Source: Dendrocalamus latiflorus (taxonomy: Eukaryota > Streptophyta > Magnoliopsida > Poales > Poaceae). Taken from it: DNA of 64,000 bases. A program made the translations under genes and the position numbers. Position 1 is the first letter of the stretch, and every line of letters begins with the position of its first letter. Below, piece after piece: positions 32,883 through 43,770 of this stretch. The notes beneath the pieces were generated by a model that saw nothing but the letters and a program-made list of their open reading frames with translations, did no database searches and was not told the DNA's origin. The DNA lies in contig CM029671.1 in NCBI GenBank assembly GCA_017311315.1, positions 23,496,565 to 23,560,564 on the forward strand. Direction: 5' to 3'.

Positions 32883-34300
32883 GATGAGGGGGAGGGTGGA
32901 GAAGAACACTCCCACCTCTCCACTACCATCTCTCTCTGTTTGGTCAGTAACCACAACACTTATAGATAGTTCTTTATACTAGCTTTAGTGTGTACTATAT
33001 AGATAGTTCTTTATACTAGCTTTAGCTTTAGTGGTCAGTAACAAAAAAACAAGGGTGCTTCCGCCTCAACGCTGGCACCTTATAAAGGCCGCTCGCCTCT
33101 CATGTGGCTCGAAGCGTAGACAGATCAAACTTACAGCGATTCGGCTGCCCACGATTTCGAAAGAAGAACCGCCGGGGCTTAGAGGGCCGTGCCCGGTAGG
33201 TGACCAAACAGCGCACAACGCCTCCACACCCTCAACACGCGTCCAACTTCCCTGGGGAAGAGGCGAACGGCCGCGATCACGCAACCGCTCACATCCCACG
33301 ACGCACCAGTCGCGAGTCGCCGCGTGTCCCACACACAGGATGGCAGACTGCACGACGCGATAGCCTGACCTCTGCCAGGGCAGGTGTCGGCGTGATTCCA
33401 GCCGCCATTAAAAGCGCACTACCAGACTGCAAGGCCACAACAGCCTCCAATCTTAGCGCGAGGGCGGATTAGGAGGAAGAAATCTGAGGTCTAAACGGGC
33501 GAGGATGTCACAAGGTGGTCCGGCTCACGCTGGAGCATATGAAGATCAAAAGTGGATAGTGCGCGGAGAAACTACAGGAGGTGCGGCCCTGGTAGCTTCG
33601 ACACGTGATGGATTAGAAGGAGTTGTGGAAGGTATCTATAACTGAAAGGTTTAGAGATTTTAAAAAAAACCCGTATTTGGAAGGGTTTCGAATTTCATGT
33701 CCATGTTTGATGATACAATTTAGGATTCTAGCATATAAAAGGAGAGAGAGATTGAGTGTTAACCTAGGGTTTTTGCAAGAGGCGACTTAAATCCACAGAC
33801 CAACATAAATAGTGAGAATGTGTAACACAGGAAGTTATATTGAAAATAGTTAGAGGAATGATTTAGTGTTGAGAAGGTTGTCTCTAGTGATGTCTTTAGG
33901 TGAGGTGAAAACTTAAATACAATCTTAAAAGATAAACTATTGTACATGACTAAATTAGAAACTTTCTGCTAAACTATTGTACATGCCTGAATTAGAAACT
34001 TTCTGCTATGCATTTCAGCAACTACAAAATTCAGCCGGAAGTTTGCTGAAAAGAGGATCCAGGTTCGATGAACTCTACAAGCCTATGGTTATTCATAGCA
34101 CACTAGGAAGTTTTTAATACCCTATTCGTTGTAACCTTGCCTGTATTATCAGCCTAGCCCAACTGTCATGATACTACTTGAGATCCGATCTACAGTACAA
34201 GAGAACTAGCAACATTTGAAAAGTCGTGTGGGCCGAATAAATGCTGCATTTCATTTCGTATCGTTCCTTCACTATAGCCTCACACGTTCATCTGTATCAC
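32331..34300. other. Intergenic, nothing coding recognised
   Basis: This contains the continuation of the MITE split by copia-2, then a second related start (gggcatctccaatgg near 32487), a long TA run, a 22-bp local duplication (gatagttctttatactagct at about 32964 and 33002) and a GC-richer patch (33060-33480) without a domain. Confidence 0.5.
32817..32879. repeat. (TA)n microsatellite
   Basis: About 30 uninterrupted TA dinucleotides. Confidence 0.95.
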
Positions 34301-34595
34301 CCCGCTCAAAACGGCTTAGACTTTTAGATTTTGATTTATTTTTCACTATTTAATAATTTTATCTTTTTTTGGCTATTTAGTTTTTTTAGGTTTTTTTTGT
34401 CGTTTTTTCCTATTCATTTGCACTGTCCGTGATGGGCTAATCTATTTTTTTCTTCTATTTTTCAGTTTTTTAAAATTAAATTACGCTAAATAAGCCACTA
34501 TCAGCTATAGTATAATTTCAATCAGCTACAATATAATTTCAATCAGCTACAATACTTTTAACTATAATTCACTAAAAAAAGCTATTTTGAGCACC
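34300..34595 (-). repeat. AT-rich MITE-like family, copy F (inverted)
   Basis: Read on the minus strand this has the family words ggcttatttagcgtaa, attagcccatcacgg and gaatag in the same order as the other copies. Extra copies of tcagctacaatataatt extend its right side. Confidence 0.6.
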
Positions 34596-36780
34596 CAGTG
34601 CATGCGCGGCGCCGGTGTTCGGTCCGTATGCGCGTAGCACTGTTCCTCGCTACTAGCTTATTGCCTATTGGGCTTCGCTCGAGGTGTCAGGGGTGTCGCG
34701 GCCTCGGACGCAGCGCTCGCGCCGAGTCGGCGGGACTGGGCAGCAGAGACTCGCCAACGGCTGCGAGGCGTGGCCTGCCATCTGCACGGAGGCGTCGCCG
34801 TCGTGAACAGAACCGTACGTGCCCGTGCGCTAAACGTCAAGCCATCAGGATCCGCCATGCGCCCACTTCTGAGGTTTGACTTTTGAGCACGCGCATGTCA
34901 CCAACAACTGAACAAGGAACACTAGGTTATCTTGGCCTTTACCCTATCACTTTTAGTTTATTTTTTTTTAAATTCTATAAAGATGAGTTATATATAATTT
35001 TTTGTCGGTATAACTGAAATCGATACAATGTCTATTATAATTAATTTAGAGATTTCACCTTAAAAATCATATCATTTAAAAGCTATGTACTGTAGCAGAG
35101 TACAAAAGCCAAAACTCGTGCCCAACCTAGCAAGATGTCGGTTTCCGAATTACAGGATCTGAGCGAACACAGGACCGGGCTGGGCTGAGCTAGGCCAATA
35201 CTGGGCCTGGCTCCTTGCAGACTGCAAGAACAAGGCCCGAGCTCAACCCAACATGGTAGACGGGCCAGGCCATGGGTCGTATAGGTAAAAGTAGAGCCAG
35301 CCCTATTTCGGGCTGGGTCTTGGCTCAGCATCGGCCCCCAAAATTAAAGCTCGGTGCGGCCCTGATGATTAAGAGCTGAGGATAATTTACAGTAAGTATT
35401 TCGCTCCTGCCTTCCTCATTGATCTTCGCTTGTCCCGTTGTTCTGAAAGGTTCTAGCATTGCACTCTTTCACACTTCCCAGGTTACAAAGATGACAACGG
35501 TTGCTAAGACGTTTGCCGTCCGGTCTCCTTTGTTGATGAGCTGTGTCCAGCATTCCTCCACCGTTGAGCATGGTCGACAGAGTCGGGGAAAACGGCGTGA
35601 CAGCGCCATAGGGTCCATGTGTTGCCTTCACGTCTGATAGCCCGCCAATCAAATTTAGACAACACCAACGCTCGCCCACCTGGTTTCTTTCAACAAATCC
35701 ACCGCGGAATGATGAGCCCAGGCCGCAACTCAATCCCGAAACGCCTCGGAAGACCAATACCCCAAGATAAGGTCTTCTTAGGCTGCTAGACGCCAACGCT
35801 ATCGGCTGGAGGCTGAGAAGATTGCAATCGCGTCTCGCAGCCGGTGGATGGCGACCAGCCGAGACAAGGGGAAACACCAGGCTTTGGAACATTTTGCGCG
35901 GGGGCAGGGGCAGGGAAGGCGCAAGCCGCGACACGGCCAAGTGCGGCCGGCTGATGCAGAAAAAGCCAAGATGCCTATGCAACTTGCACTAATGCATGCT
36001 CTGGAAAAAAATACTATATTCTCCAGAAGGCCAAAAGCGACAGGCCTCGGTGATTCGCGCAGAATTAATGGTCTTACCAAGGGCTTACCTGCATGAGTGA
36101 ATGTGGCACGGGTGAAAGTGAAACAGATTTTCAAATCTGCCTTGCATAGTCTTATAACCACAAAAATGTTTTGCACTAACACCAAAAGTACGTGTTGAAC
36201 CTACCAAGACAATCAAGACCTCGTTGGAAACGCGAGTGTTTTGCTCGTATTTCTGCTGGAATTTAACTATTTCCTCTTAAATTCTACGAAAAATCCATGT
36301 GAAATTGATACGTTCCAAACAGAACTAAAACGGAAAGTGAAATTTACAAGTTTCTCAGCCCTCCATGGCAAAATTGCCTAGCAATCAGCCAATCACCATA
36401 AGGTTCCAAGCGGAGGACGTCCAGGACGTACGTGGGCGTAGCCACCCCTGCCCAATGTGCGGATCTACGCATCCCGCAAAGCGCGAAAAAAGAGTGGCAA
36501 AAAACACTCCAAAGCGAAAGCCAGGACGGGGCGAATGCGAGGCGCACTGGCACCACCCGAGGCGCGCGCGCGCACAGTCCCCACTGCCCGCCCGATCCCG
36601 ATCCGACGGCCCACGCGTGCCCCGACCGGCCGCGGAGACACGGAGCCGCCCCCCGCACCCCAGGACCCTGGAACTTCCTCCTCTTTACCACCCGCGAGCC
36701 TCTGGTAAACCTTTAACCCAACCCCATGGTCAGTGTGCGGTTACCCGACCCCGTCCCTTGGTTACTTGTTGCTCACTTGG
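34596..36780. other. Intergenic, possible relic coding on the minus strand
   Basis: I see no gene. GGGCTGGGC/GGCCC-rich words (35170-35340) look like a transposon end. The minus-strand frame at 35416-35982 ends with ECNARTFQN, loosely like the C-terminal tail of plant LINE ORF2 proteins, but nothing upstream supports that. Confidence 0.35.
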
Positions 36781-36789
36781 GTGCTGTTG

Positions 36790-36798
36790 CTTATATAC
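36790..36798 (+). promoter_or_regulatory. TATA box of the LBD gene
   Basis: The word cttatatac lies 81 bp before the ATG at 36871. A start near 36822 gives a leader of about 50 nt and argues against the ATG at 36838 as the main start. Confidence 0.55.
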
Positions 36799-36870
36799 TC
36801 TGGGCGAGCTCGAGCTCTTGGTTGAAGTTGTTGGTGTATGAGATCAAGTGGGTCGGTGGTGGAGGCGGGG

Positions 36871-37618
36871 ATGAGCTGCAACGGGTGCCGCGTGCTGCGG
36901 AAGGGGTGCAGCGAGGCGTGCGTGCTGCGGCCGTGCCTGCAGTGGATCGAGGGCGCTGAGGCTCAGGGGCACGCCACCGTGTTCGTCGCCAAGTTCTTCG
37001 GCCGCGCCGGCCTCATGTCCTTCCTCACCGCCGTCTCCGAGCCGCAGCGCCCAGGTAAGGTGGTGTTGCTACCTGCTGTGATGGTTTATGCATTAGGTAT
37101 AGCACTTCCGCGGGTTCTTGGCTGATGTTTGCATGCGCGTGGTGCTGCTTGTGGATGCAGCGGTGTTCCAGTCGCTGCTGTACGAGGCGGCGGGGCGGAC
37201 GATCAACCCGGTGAGCGGCGCGGTGGGGCTGCTCTGGGCAGGGAGCTGGCAACTCTGCCAGGCGGCGGTCGAGACCGTGCTGCGCGGCGGCGGCATCGGC
37301 CCGCTGCCGGTGCTCGAGGGCGGCGTGCCGGCGGACGACGCCGGTGGTGGCCGCGACCTGTTTGCCTCCTCGGCGAGGCGGGCCGTCGGGTTCTCCACGG
37401 CGAAGCGGGTGACAACGAGGAAGCCCGGGATACCGGAGGCCGCGGCCCATGGCCAGGAGCCGTCGTGCGATCTCGGGCTGTGGTTCAGCCCCGGGTCCCC
37501 GCCGGCAGCGGGGGAGCGGCGGGCGAGGAGGGCCGGCACGCCGTCCAGGAACTCCGAGGAGTCCGTGACGATGAGCGGCGGCGAGAGGGAGCCCGACCTG
37601 CTGAATCTTTTTGTCTAG
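36871..37618 (+). CDS. Class II LOB-domain (LBD) transcription factor, two exons
   Basis: Exons 36871-37054 and 37161-37618 encode 213 aa; the 106-bp intron is GT-AG and splits a codon. The LOB domain starts at once: CX2CX6CX3C with C3, C6, C13 and C17 (CNGCRVLRKGCSEAC). The class II words RPCLQWI, ATVFVAKFFGRAGLM, FQSLLYEAAGRTINPV and GAVGLLWAGSWQLCQAAVE follow. The leucine-zipper-like coil of class I is absent, as expected. The tail has CDLGLWFSP and EPDLLNLFV. Class II members are nuclear regulators linked in other plants to nitrogen and anthocyanin control, and in rice to flowering or hull traits; which applies here is unknown. An in-frame ATG at 36838 would add 11 residues, but relatives usually start at or just before MSCNGC. 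Confidence 0.93.
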
Positions 37619-40599
37619 GCTCTTCTGTACGAGATAATTAAACGTTTAATTCTCATGCCCGCGGTCTGCTGGTTCCCAGTGAACTGTTTGCTAGCCTCTC
37701 GCCGGCGAGGCGTCCTTAAGTCTTTTTTGAGCGTGTAGAAACCGCCGGCTTGGACGCCTGTTTGATGGGGCGACGCCGAGATGAGAGCGCCGCGCCGGTG
37801 CCGCTCATTGCCGCCCCCGTTTACTATTTCTTTTGTGTTACTTCTCTACTTTGTTAGCAGTACAACAACGGTCGTTATTTGTTAGTAGTACAACAACGAT
37901 CGTTAAATAAAAGTAAATTAAAGCTCTCGCTCTGATCCTATCCTCAGCATCCAAAGAGTGATTAATGTTGGCCAGCAAGCAATTGCATGCTTTAACACAA
38001 GAACCATACTCACTTTGTTGTTCATCGGTCTTATCATTGATTGGTTAATTTTGATGCTACTGAATAAAATCCAAGTGGGCGTATTGAACAGTCGAACTCT
38101 AGAAAAGAGGATAGGAAAATGCGGATAGGTGAGTGTGCACGACCATCGGAGGTGTGGCGGTGGGCTGGGGTTTCGATGGATGGATACGGCGGTTCAGCTT
38201 TGCGCAGGGGCTAGTACCGGGCGGCACGTTTCGGGGTGGGCGCGCGACGTCTTGACGCGACCGCCCGCCCCCGCGGCGCGGCTTTCTCTGCCGCGCCGGT
38301 GTCGCGGTCTTGGGAGCCTGACCCGTCGGCCGGTACGTACCGCCCGGTCGTGCGCAACGGTATAGCTGCGCCCGTATGTACGAGTACGACAGCTCCAATT
38401 TGTTTTGCCGTGCCCGTGCTGCATCGACGTCCATGTGTTGTCGTTCCAGTAGACGTTAGTAAAAAAAATGGCTGTGTACTACTCATACGATTGTTGGTTT
38501 TTGTGTAGGACGTGAGATAGGTTTAGACTTTTACCACGCACCAACAACAATGTGGTGCAAGTCGTCGTGCCTCGTAAGCGAGAACTCTCACCGGTGATTC
38601 TACACTACGTCTAAGATTCTTTGCCACTTTTTTACGGAAACCATCGTGAAACAAAGACGCATATTAGTATACTTCAAAAGGAACGATTTCATGGCCACTT
38701 TGACATGGTCTATGTAGTATTACGGAGTACTACTATTAACTCGGTAACGTTGGCGACTACTACAATGGATGGGTGATGGTGCCAGGGCCTTAATCGAGGG
38801 AAGCAAGCAAGTCTGCATGTTTTCAGAGTAATCACTGAAGAAATTGAATTATGGCCTCCCGTTCTGTTGTCGGTTGAGTACGTCTTGTTACTTACTCCAA
38901 GAAAAAATATATATGGGTATTCAGCTATAGATTGATTCCCATTGAAAAACATGGGCACATTCCATATCAATCACCTCGGAACGTCTTAAGGATACGGTGC
39001 GGATTCTTTGTGTACTCCTAACGTGCAGGATCATCTGCGATCTCGTCCGTGCGTGAACGAGGAAAAGAATTCGACTTTAGATTTTGCGAGATCGATTCAT
39101 TTATGCTGTCCCGTCGAACATGCTAGTGGCCAAATTGGACAGAGCCGATTGATTCCCCATCGGGCACATGCTACACATGCAATTTATCTCCGAACAGTGT
39201 GTGATATCTCGAGCACCACCAGGGCAGCAGTGACACGTATGCATGCGCAGGAGGTGATGCCAATGGCAGCTCCTGGTTCGTGCTAAGTCCCGTCCCTTCA
39301 GGTTGTAAAAAAAAACTGTTTATTTTAGCTAAAATAGCATTATAGTGACTATTAAAATTTTAATGTATGTAATTAAGAAAAAAAATAAAAAACACCGTTA
39401 TATTTTATGGATAATATAAATAAAAAACTATACCTAGAAATTAGCGTATTTCAAACGTCTTTTTGCTACTGTAAACCAAAAAGGCCGACGCTATGACTGT
39501 TGGAACGACCTTGAAAAAGCAGATGGGTATGGTTGCTCCTACAGCAACCTGCATGCTCGCGGTAGATAGTATAGCAGATGACCATCGTCTTATCTTGTAC
39601 TCCTGTCTTCTGTGCGGGCCGTTGGTGCAGATTGGTGCGCAGATGGTTTGGTTCCCTCGTGTTGCACGAGCGAGGCGGACTGGGAATATCGAACGCCGAA
39701 TTACAGAGCGTGGTGAAATTTACTCCAGTGGAGTAGTACACACTGTAAACCAATAGTTGATCGTATCTGCATTGCTAACGAACGAAACTGTCTTTAGGGC
39801 CGGGGTAAAAAAGAGAAGATAAACAAACACTACGACTTGTTGAAAGTTACTCCCATCGGTTAAAAAACAGTTATTTTGAAGTATATGTAGTTAGATTTTA
39901 AAATTTTTGATTATCAAAATCTTTTAAATATTTAGATTAAATATATGAGAATCATATACGTAGATTTATCTCAAGAAATATTTTTACAACATAATAGTTT
40001 TCTTGAATTTTATAAATATTGTTTGACGCGAGAAATTACTCCTGAATTTCTTGCCTCAGGGTATAAGGTGCAGCCGTGCCAATGTACTAAAGTACACAAA
40101 AACAAATAAATACAATAAAAGATAGAGAAAACATGTATTTTACTCCATTTATTTGAGAATAACAAAATTACAGAGTCCATTTATATGATTGCACTCCGTA
40201 GCCTGCTTTGCATAGCAAATCTGGCATAGGCGATGAGATCTCCTAATTCTTGGTGCCTTGAAAGACTCCTGGTTAATTACATCCGTGGGGTACACCCATG
40301 AAATACCTCCAATTAACCTGCGCATTGGTCGTCATCTTCAGTCTTCGCTTCACGTTCTCAACACATGTGATGAATGGTTGAATACAGATGTAGGTGTTGG
40401 CATTATCCATAGCCTCATCGATCTATGGGGCTGTTGATAATGTAGCCTTTGCACTGATTGCGCCTTCTCGTGCCGCTCGACCTCGTCGGTACTGAATGAC
40501 GTGTAGAATTAAGATGATCAAAAGTGTGCATGATTCACACCACACATGACTGATCTGACAATAATAACAGTAGAATCGGTGTCGTAGATATAATCTGAG
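37619..40599. other. Intergenic, nothing coding recognised
   Basis: No gene is seen. A Stowaway-like stretch (39853-40030) starts tactcccatcggttaaaaaacag. The GC-rich patch at 38110-38400 has overlapping frames on both strands with no domain. Confidence 0.45.
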
Positions 40600-41085
40600 T
40601 ATGAGAAACGGTCAGAGGCGTCCGACTTCGACAAGCGGCTGAAGGCACTCATGTACGACAATCAACTGGAGGCATCCGAGTTCAGCAAGCGGTCAGAGGC
40701 GTCTGAGTTCAAGAAACGATCGGAGGCGTCCAACTTAGACAAGGGGTTAGACGCGTCCGAGTATCAAAAGCAGTCGACGACGCTCGAGTACGGTGAGCAG
40801 TCATTAGTGATCGAATGTCAAAGTCGGTCGGGGGCATTTGAGTACAACAAATGGTTGGAGGCGTCCGTCTTTTATAGGCGGTTGGAGGCGTTCGAGCTCG
40901 ACAAGCGATCGGAGGCATACGAGTATTGAAGGCAGGTGATGACACTTGAGTATCGCAGACAGTCGAAGGCACTCGAGTATGGCAGACGATTACAAGCGTC
41001 CGAGTATTGCAAGCAATCAAAAGCGTTTGAGCGCCAAAGGCGGTCATAGGAGACTGAGTATAGGAGGCAGTCGTAGGCAACCAAG
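40600..41085 (+). repeat. 27-bp minisatellite, 18 units in unbroken nine-codon register
   Basis: From 40600 the DNA reads as 18 consecutive nine-residue units with the pattern (Y/F)-x-K-R-S-E-A-S-E. Each starts exactly 27 bp after the last, with no indel. The first 12 units are open; stops appear in units 13, 17 and 18. An ATG at 40651 opens a 92-codon frame. The translated pattern is charged and would be helical. It could be a non-coding minisatellite or the remains of a repetitive coding exon. I do not recognise the repeat. Confidence 0.85.
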
Positions 41086-41399
41086 CTCGGCGGGCGACCA
41101 GGACAACTTCAATGCAGTGAGGGCACACAGGAGGAAAGACACCAAGATCACGAGGGCAGACCATCCTCATTAGATTGGAGCGGCGATTGGTGAAGTCTTG
41201 TCCTGGACGACGAGAAGGACTTGCGAGTAGCACTACCTTGCCTTGTAGAGCTATCATCAGATCAGAGGTACAAGCAGAACAAACCTGGTACATGATGGAT
41301 CATCGCGGCCGCACAGCTTAGCTTGGCTTCGAGGACCTGCATGATCGAGGAGTTATGGTTGAGGCGTCTAACTAATGGTTGAAGAGAACAATATGTTTA

Positions 41400-41640
41400 G
41401 ACCAACGTAATCGGAACAGCGAGTGGTCGAAGACCGAAAATACAAACTCTTTGTGAGCGGTACGATTGGAGTTGCAGTAAAATCAATGTGGTTGAGCAAC
41501 CGTGGTCGACACAACATGGTCAACGAGTCGTGGAAGACACAACATGATCGTAATACGTGGTCGAAAGCGATCGTGGTTGACACAATATGGTTGTCTCAAC
41601 GTGATCGATAACACGTGGTCGAAGACACACGAACTTAGAG
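41400..41640 (+). repeat. CGTGGTCGA-type minisatellite
   Basis: A degenerate array with words such as cgtggtcgacacaacatggt (41501-41520) and acgtggtcgaa (41556, 41611). It is the reverse complement of the CGACCACG/CGACCATG motif of the large array at 61.2-63.7 kb. Confidence 0.65.
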
Positions 41641-42329
41641 GATGGTCTTGGCGCATGTACTTTATGGTCAGTCAGTGGCATACAGCCATTCGAGGCACAA
41701 TGCGTCGACCGTGCACTGCCAGATTGAAGACTAGATCACGTGCCGTTTCATTACTCAGTCTTAAAGAAATTAAGTCTTGCGTAGCATGTATACATACCAC
41801 AGTTTTCTTTCCAAACATATATCTCTGTATTTACTTTGACTTAACATATTTGCACAAAATTTCATTAAAAACATATTATAATACTAATTAATGGTTAAAA
41901 TTATATGTTTAAAGACTGTTATGTACAAAAACGATTTGCTTTTGCGAAGCACAGGAGTCCTGCTGACCAGCTGTTCCTTGGAAGCTAGGCGACAAAACCG
42001 GGTATGGGTTAGACGGCAAAAGCACTTGCATTAATAAGCATGGAGCCGAGTAGTGGAGGCGTGTGGAAGGAGACCCCTCGGAGCGCAAGGAGAGGGGGAG
42101 CGAGACTGCAAATTGACGGTCCAGATTCCCGATGGGACCAGGACAGGTGAAGGAATCTTACGGCCGAGCCGAGTGGGACCCAGCTGTAGCGCCGGACATC
42201 ACCCGTGTATCTCTGCATGGAAATCATGTCTTCTGTTCGATGTAGTACTCAACTGCTAGGCAACATGGAAAAACAAAATCGAATGTTTTTCTTGAAAATT
42301 ACGCAACACGGGAGCAAGCTTTTGGGGTG
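41641..42329. other. Intergenic, nothing recognised
   Basis: Short frames only, without a domain. Confidence 0.4.
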
Positions 42330-42556
42330 ACCATTTAGGTTTATGCTTTTGATTTTTAGATTTATTTAATACTGTTTGAAGTTTTTTCTAATGTATCTGC
42401 GGTAAGTTTTTTGATATAATTAAAAAAATTTAAAACATAAAAAGTATATTCTCTCATCACAGACAATATAAAAGAATACGAAAGAAGCTAAAAAATAAGA
42501 AAAAATGAAATTAAAAAACTAGAAATTAAAAGCCAAAAGCGTAAACTAATTTAAGC
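42330..42556 (+). repeat. AT-rich MITE-like family, copy C
   Basis: Diverged copy with the words tctcatcacagacaatata, agaatacgaaag and aactagaaattaaaagcc in family order. Confidence 0.5.
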
Positions 42557-43599
42557 ATAGTGTTGATCCTTGTATTTGCAAAAGTGCACAGCTGGCTACC
42601 GTATTTTTGTCTAGCAAGCGAGTAGAAAACGCATTGTCGTACATATCAGTTATCACGTAAAACGTACGGCACCACATCGTGCAAGTGATTGGTACAAGGT
42701 GGATGCATTCTAAACTACTTGTTAGGCTAGTTATGATGTAGAATTTATCGACGTTAGAGACTATACGTGTTTAATCTTCGAAAGGAAACATGTTTGTACA
42801 CTGCAAAACTGTTAGCCTCTCATGTTCCTGTTCGAAATTGCCAGGATGCCAGCTGGTTCCTTTCAAAAGAATGGCGCTACTGTTGGAGCTTCCAACCTCT
42901 GTGTGTAGGTCCAATCCAGCACTGTAGCGTGCAGGTAGGGCCAATGATATGACCCCAGTCCGGCGCTGCTCTGCACGACTGCTTGCCCGTCCTCTCCTCT
43001 CGTACTCTCTTCATCTTCCAAGCGCCCGCTCCTCACCGCTTCGACGCTCCTCGTTCACACGAGCGCGCGCGCTCGGAGGCACGAGGTGGAGATCGCTCCT
43101 CCGACGAGGCCACGACCTTCCCTTCCCAAAAATCCAGCGGCGTCGCGTCGAGACAGCGGCGAGTCGGGCCCAGGGGCGCAGCCGCAGCTGCAGAAGCGGG
43201 GAGCGGAGGCAGGAAAAAGGAGGCGTCCCATCACCGCTCACCGACCGCGAATAACCGTAGAGTCTCGCAGGCCAGGGCCTCCATGCTCTCAGGCAGTAGC
43301 AGGCCGGAGCGCGGCAACTAGCGCGCTGCGGTGGGACCCGAAGCAGGCGCCCTGCCCCATCACCCCCACAGCCCACGGCGCGGCGAATGGCATCGGCCCT
43401 CGATCTCTGTTGCTGGTTGGTGGGACGAGTATCGATGGCATGGTCCTGTTTCAGTTGGTTCTATTGTTTTTTTTGTTAATAAAATGTTCAGAATTTTTTT
43501 AAATACTCTTAAATTTATATTCTATCATCGAGGATGTGTACTTATTTGGGTTTTTGAAGTTCAAACTTTTAACTTTTCTGATATTGTAGCAGTTTTTTT
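42557..43599. other. Intergenic with a GC-rich patch
   Basis: The patch at 42950-43430 has overlapping frames on both strands (101-138 codons) but no recognisable domain. It could be a lost promoter or first exon; I cannot tell. Confidence 0.4.
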
Positions 43600-43770
43600 A
43601 GTATAACCGATGATAACTTTTTAGCGTAATTAATTTTATAAATGAAAAATTATATTTTTACATACAATATAAATGAATAAAAGAAAAAAATACAAAAAAA
43701 AAAATCAGAAAAACACAAAATTAAGAAACTAAAAACTAAAAGCTTTAAGCCCAAATAAGCACCCCTAAAA
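43600..43770 (+). repeat. AT-rich MITE-like family, copy D
   Basis: Shorter, diverged copy with ttagcgtaattaatttta, caatataaatgaata and ctaaaagctttaagccc in family order. Confidence 0.5.

Noticed and set aside
35416..35982. 188-codon minus-strand frame with a LINE-like tail
   Set aside because: Only a short ending resembles LINE ORF2 tails. The rest matches nothing I know and overlaps other frames.
40060..40590. Possible minus-strand relic frame (CVENVKRRLKMTTNAQ)
   Set aside because: It has no recognisable family and several stops; I could not support a call.
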